Shown in pieces: positions 5,295 to 7,468 of a stretch of 7,468 bases of DNA. How positions within the stretch are numbered: the stretch's first letter is position 1; each line of letters begins with the position of its first letter. The stretch covers positions 1 to 7,468 of the forward strand of contig DBFNRV010000002.1 in NCBI GenBank assembly GCA_048421225.1. Reading direction: 5' to 3'. The position numbers were made by a program, and so were the translations under genes. Under the pieces are notes generated by a model. It was not told the DNA's origin. It made no database searches and worked only from the letters and a program-made list of their open reading frames with translations. This DNA comes from UMGS946 sp048421225 (GTDB taxonomy: Bacteria; Bacillota; Clostridia; Christensenellales; CAG-138).

Positions 5295-6452
5295 ATGAAG
5301 AGAGTTTCAATATTTATCCTGGCAATAGCCTTAACGCTTTGCCTGTGCATGCCTGCGATGGCTATCTCGGGCGTTGACGAGCCGACGCCGCCGAAAGCTC
5401 CAGCGGCGCTTCCAGAAGGCACGTTTGACGCAACCCTGTCGCTTGTAGGCAATACGCCTACAGTTGAAGAGAACGAAGATTTTGATGAAATCAACGTCTG
5501 GACGGCGATAGATGAGAAAACAGAGTATAAGGTAGGCGACGAAGTTACTTTTATACTTTCATATGATATTCCCGCAGCTCCTGAGGGATTCAGCGAAGAG
5601 GAATTGGCTAACATAATGTTTGACGTTACATCAAAAGGTCTAAAGGATGTCGAGATCTTTGAAGAAAACGGCCTTGAGGTCAAGATTGAGTGCGACTATA
5701 CAACAGGCACGTGCCGGATCCTTGAAGGCTATGGAAATGTCGAAGTCAGCGGCGATACATACAGAATAGCCGGATATCCGGACAGGGAAGTAACGGTTGT
5801 ATTTAAGGCTAAGGTAGCTGAAAAGGATGCGTCAGTAGAGCTTAAGACCACCGTTGGACAGTACGACCTTCCAACCTCATTCACAGCAGGAAAGCTCAGC
5901 TTTAAGAATAATTACGCTACCATAGAAAACAATTCGTATGCCGCATATTCAATGGAATACGAAAACAAGGAGGCCGTATATAAAGATGCTATCGCTTTCC
6001 TGATTGGGGAGAAGGGCGCGGAGTGTGAGCATATCATTGTTACCCACATTACCGACTCTTATGCCGTGGTAGCGCCAGAGCTTTATGAGGATGCTGAAGG
6101 CTTCGGATTTGCCCCTTATGCCGACGGAGCAATCAGCTTTGAAGGTATAATAACCTCGGGCGATACTTTCAATACGCTTAACGCTATCTTTGAAAAATAT
6201 ATGACGTTCTTTGGCTTTACCCTTGAAAACGGCGGCGTTCTCGATGACGGAGTATTTGTAAATGCTTTTGATTCATATCAGAACAATGACATAATAACGC
6301 TGAACGTTGTTGGAGAAGGCGGCCAGACCGAGCCGACCCCAACCCCCAATCCCGACCCGCCCAAAGCGGGAGCGGTAAGCCTGCTCTTAATCGGAACGGT
6401 AGCCGCGGGAGCCGGCATAATTGGCGTAGGCGCCATCAGAAGGAAAAAGTAA
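5295..6452 (+). CDS. Unrecognised surface protein with PPKAG anchor tail
   Basis: I do not recognise the main domain of this 385-residue protein. It has a signal peptide (MKRVSIFIL..., cleavage probably after PAMA, residue 23) and a short Pro-rich segment (25-40). A body of about 300 residues follows, rich in beta-prone stretches and acidic residues; residues 65-190 look like an Ig-like or cohesin-like beta domain (KVGDEVTFILSYDI, REVTVVFKAKV). Then come a short PTPTPNP stalk (347-355) and the tail PPKAG, hydrophobic segment, IRRKK. The tail closely resembles that of the 1337 gene product. Mature cysteines are C133 and C140 (CDYTTGTC) and C244; the first two could form a small disulfide loop. 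ATG 5295 is chosen over an in-frame TTG at 5277 because AGAGG (5282-5286) is 8 bases before it. Its place after the redox trio suggests it is a client or partner of that pathway, which is inference. Confidence 0.8.
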   Translation: MKRVSIFILAIALTLCLCMPAMAISGVDEPTPPKAPAALPEGTFDATLSLVGNTPTVEENEDFDEINVWTAIDEKTEYKVGDEVTFILSYDIPAAPEGFSEEELANIMFDVTSKGLKDVEIFEENGLEVKIECDYTTGTCRILEGYGNVEVSGDTYRIAGYPDREVTVVFKAKVAEKDASVELKTTVGQYDLPTSFTAGKLSFKNNYATIENNSYAAYSMEYENKEAVYKDAIAFLIGEKGAECEHIIVTHITDSYAVVAPELYEDAEGFGFAPYADGAISFEGIITSGDTFNTLNAIFEKYMTFFGFTLENGGVLDDGVFVNAFDSYQNNDIITLNVVGEGGQTEPTPTPNPDPPKAGAVSLLLIGTVAAGAGIIGVGAIRRKK

Positions 6453-6489
6453 GTAAAGACACTAGCTTAATAGTGTGAACTATGAAAAG

Positions 6490-6519
6490 GAGGCCGTCTA
6501 AAAAACGGCCTCTTTTTTT
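6490..6519 (+). terminator. Strong intrinsic terminator after the 5295 gene
   Basis: GAGGCCGT (6490-6497) pairs perfectly with ACGGCCTC (6505-6512) around a 7-base loop and is followed directly by seven T residues. Upstream A residues can extend the stem into the T tract. It lies 37 bases after the stop codon and closes the plus-strand gene set. Confidence 0.93.
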
Positions 6520-6820
6520 GCAGTTATACAACAGTATCGGCAGAAAGGAAAAGTGAGCAATGCAATGTTTTAAGCAGTATTGGCTAAAGCAAATATCTTG
6601 TTAAGAAAAAGCAACGAATATAATTTGATTGCGAAGGTTTAACAGTCTAAAAATATGGATATCCAATATGCTATTTAGGTAAGTTGGCTTAACAAAGCTA
6701 AGGTTGTTTCGCTAATAAAATTTTGGTTTAGAGCCTAAACAATACAACGATATGTTTTGTGCTTGATGAATTAAAGTCCGGTCCGGCTTATGTCCGCTGA
6801 TAGCGGCGGCAGCGCCTGTT
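6520..6820. other. Gap between convergent transcription units, no gene seen
   Basis: This A/T-rich 300-base stretch has no gene I can support. Small palindromes occur: TGGATATCCA near 6657-6666, and GTTTAG (6726-6731) with CTAAAC (6735-6740). Near the minus-strand gene end, CCGCT (6794-6798) pairs with AGCGG (6802-6806), and GGCG with CGCC just beyond. These last hairpins could help end the minus-strand transcript but have no T tract on that strand. Confidence 0.5.
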
Positions 6821-7360
6821 TTATAGTTTTAATAATTTGCTCAGGCGGACACACGCCGTATATATGTACTGAAAGGTTGCATTAAGCTCAACACCGTCAC
6901 TGTTGAACCCTTCCTCCAAGAAGTTATATGCTACTCTAACCTCTCCTTTTTCAATCAATGGCAGTCCATAGTAGGGGACGGGCTTGAGCGTTTCCAAAGC
7001 GGCCTGCCTATCCTCCTCAGAATACTGGCTCAGCTCAGCCCGCAGTATGCCAAGCGTTCTATAAAGAAATTCGGATATCGTAGGAGAAAAGCCGGCATGC
7101 ACATCAGGGAAAAACTTATTACGGAGTTCCGGATCATTATTGAAATCTGCGGATATAATAACGAATTTAATTGCGCGCTTCGCGTTTTCATATGAAAGCC
7201 CAAAGACTTCCTCAATAAAAGGATACAGTTCCGTCTTCATATGGCCGCATAATTTTGCTGGGTTTAATAATAGGTAATGGAGCACTCTGGCTATACACAT
7301 AAAGCCTTTGTGTTTGGTGTTAAGGCCAAGGATCGTAAGGATATTTATAATTGGATGCAT
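6821..7360 (-). CDS. Spo0A C-terminal-type DNA-binding protein lacking a receiver domain
   Basis: The 179-residue protein has an ideal AGGAGG (complement of 7369-7374) 8 bases before its ATG. Residues 3-110 follow the Spo0A effector domain closely: INILTILGLNTKHKGF, then IARVLHYLLLNP, then KTELYPFIEEVFGLS, then the recognition-helix region KRAIKFVI (61-68), and later SPTISEFLYRTLGILR, like the end of Spo0A. There is no phospho-receiver domain; the protein starts directly at the DNA-binding part. Compared with the Spo0A segment VERAIRHAIE, the arginine at residue 62 is kept, but the flanking glutamate is lysine (61) and the next arginine is lysine (65), so target bases may differ. Residues 110-179 (SEEDRQAALETLKPVPYYG... 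to the end) are extra and unrecognised. It is probably a transcription factor under non-phosphorelay control. The gene is convergent with the rest; its targets are unknown. Confidence 0.8.
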   Translation of the reverse strand: MHPIINILTILGLNTKHKGFMCIARVLHYLLLNPAKLCGHMKTELYPFIEEVFGLSYENAKRAIKFVIISADFNNDPELRNKFFPDVHAGFSPTISEFLYRTLGILRAELSQYSEEDRQAALETLKPVPYYGLPLIEKGEVRVAYNFLEEGFNSDGVELNATFQYIYTACVRLSKLLKL

Positions 7361-7468
7361 AACATAAACCTCCTGTGGGTGAGAATGTCTTTAATTTTGA
7401 AATCGTCTGACAATTAGGCACAATTTCATTGCAAAATTGATTACTAGATGTACTATAAATAGGTATAT

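Noticed and set aside
6560..6604. 14-residue reading frame MQCFKQYWLKQISC behind AAGGA
   Set aside because: Too short, with weak ribosome binding site spacing and no supporting context after a strong terminator.
7429..7459. Possible plus-strand promoter TTGCAA and TATAAA leading out of the window
   Set aside because: The spacer is 19 bases and the -35 is weak; the gene it would serve lies outside the window and cannot be seen.

Overview
The window looks like chromosome of a low-to-mid GC Gram-positive anaerobe, most likely a member of the Clostridia (Bacillota). The signs are strong AGGAGG-type ribosome binding sites, surface proteins with Pro/Thr-rich linkers and a C-terminal hydrophobic anchor ending in basic residues, a lipoprotein, a 51-residue protein matching what I remember of the clostridial CD1871A family, and a Spo0A-type DNA-binding protein. 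No sequence search was possible, so names rest on motifs read by eye.

Layout. (1) 57-806 (+): secreted peptidoglycan-binding-domain protein with its own extended -10 promoter and a probable terminator. (2) 807-1336: a 530-base gap with that terminator, a cluster of TGACA motifs, a candidate promoter and a leader of about 300 bases with a long-range stem. (3) 1337-3106 (+): a large surface protein combining a TlpA/thioredoxin-like domain, a leucine-rich-like stretch, an InlB B-repeat-like module, a Pro-rich stalk and a PPKAG/hydrophobic/basic tail. (4) 3107-3385: a gap with one A/T-rich hairpin and one very stable 17-bp hairpin. (5) 3386-5243 (+): a tightly packed trio of TlpA-like lipoprotein, tiny CXXC membrane protein and polytopic NapH-like iron-sulfur membrane protein, the last two overlapping by 8 bases. 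(6) 5295-6452 (+): an unrecognised surface protein with the same PPKAG tail as the 1337 gene, closed by a textbook terminator at 6490-6519. (7) 6520-6820: no gene seen. (8) 6821-7360 (-): a stand-alone Spo0A C-terminal-type DNA-binding protein with an extra C-terminal segment, convergent with the rest.

How the genes may work together (inference). The iron-sulfur protein could carry low-potential electrons from cytoplasmic ferredoxin-like clusters across the membrane, through the CXXC protein, to the TlpA-like lipoprotein. From there they could pass to the thioredoxin domain of the surface protein and to cysteine-bearing exported targets such as the 5295 gene product. This would be an extracytoplasmic thiol-disulfide pathway using a NapH-type protein where better known systems use CcdA/DsbD; no CcdA-like gene is in the window. 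This is the best candidate here for an under-described system.
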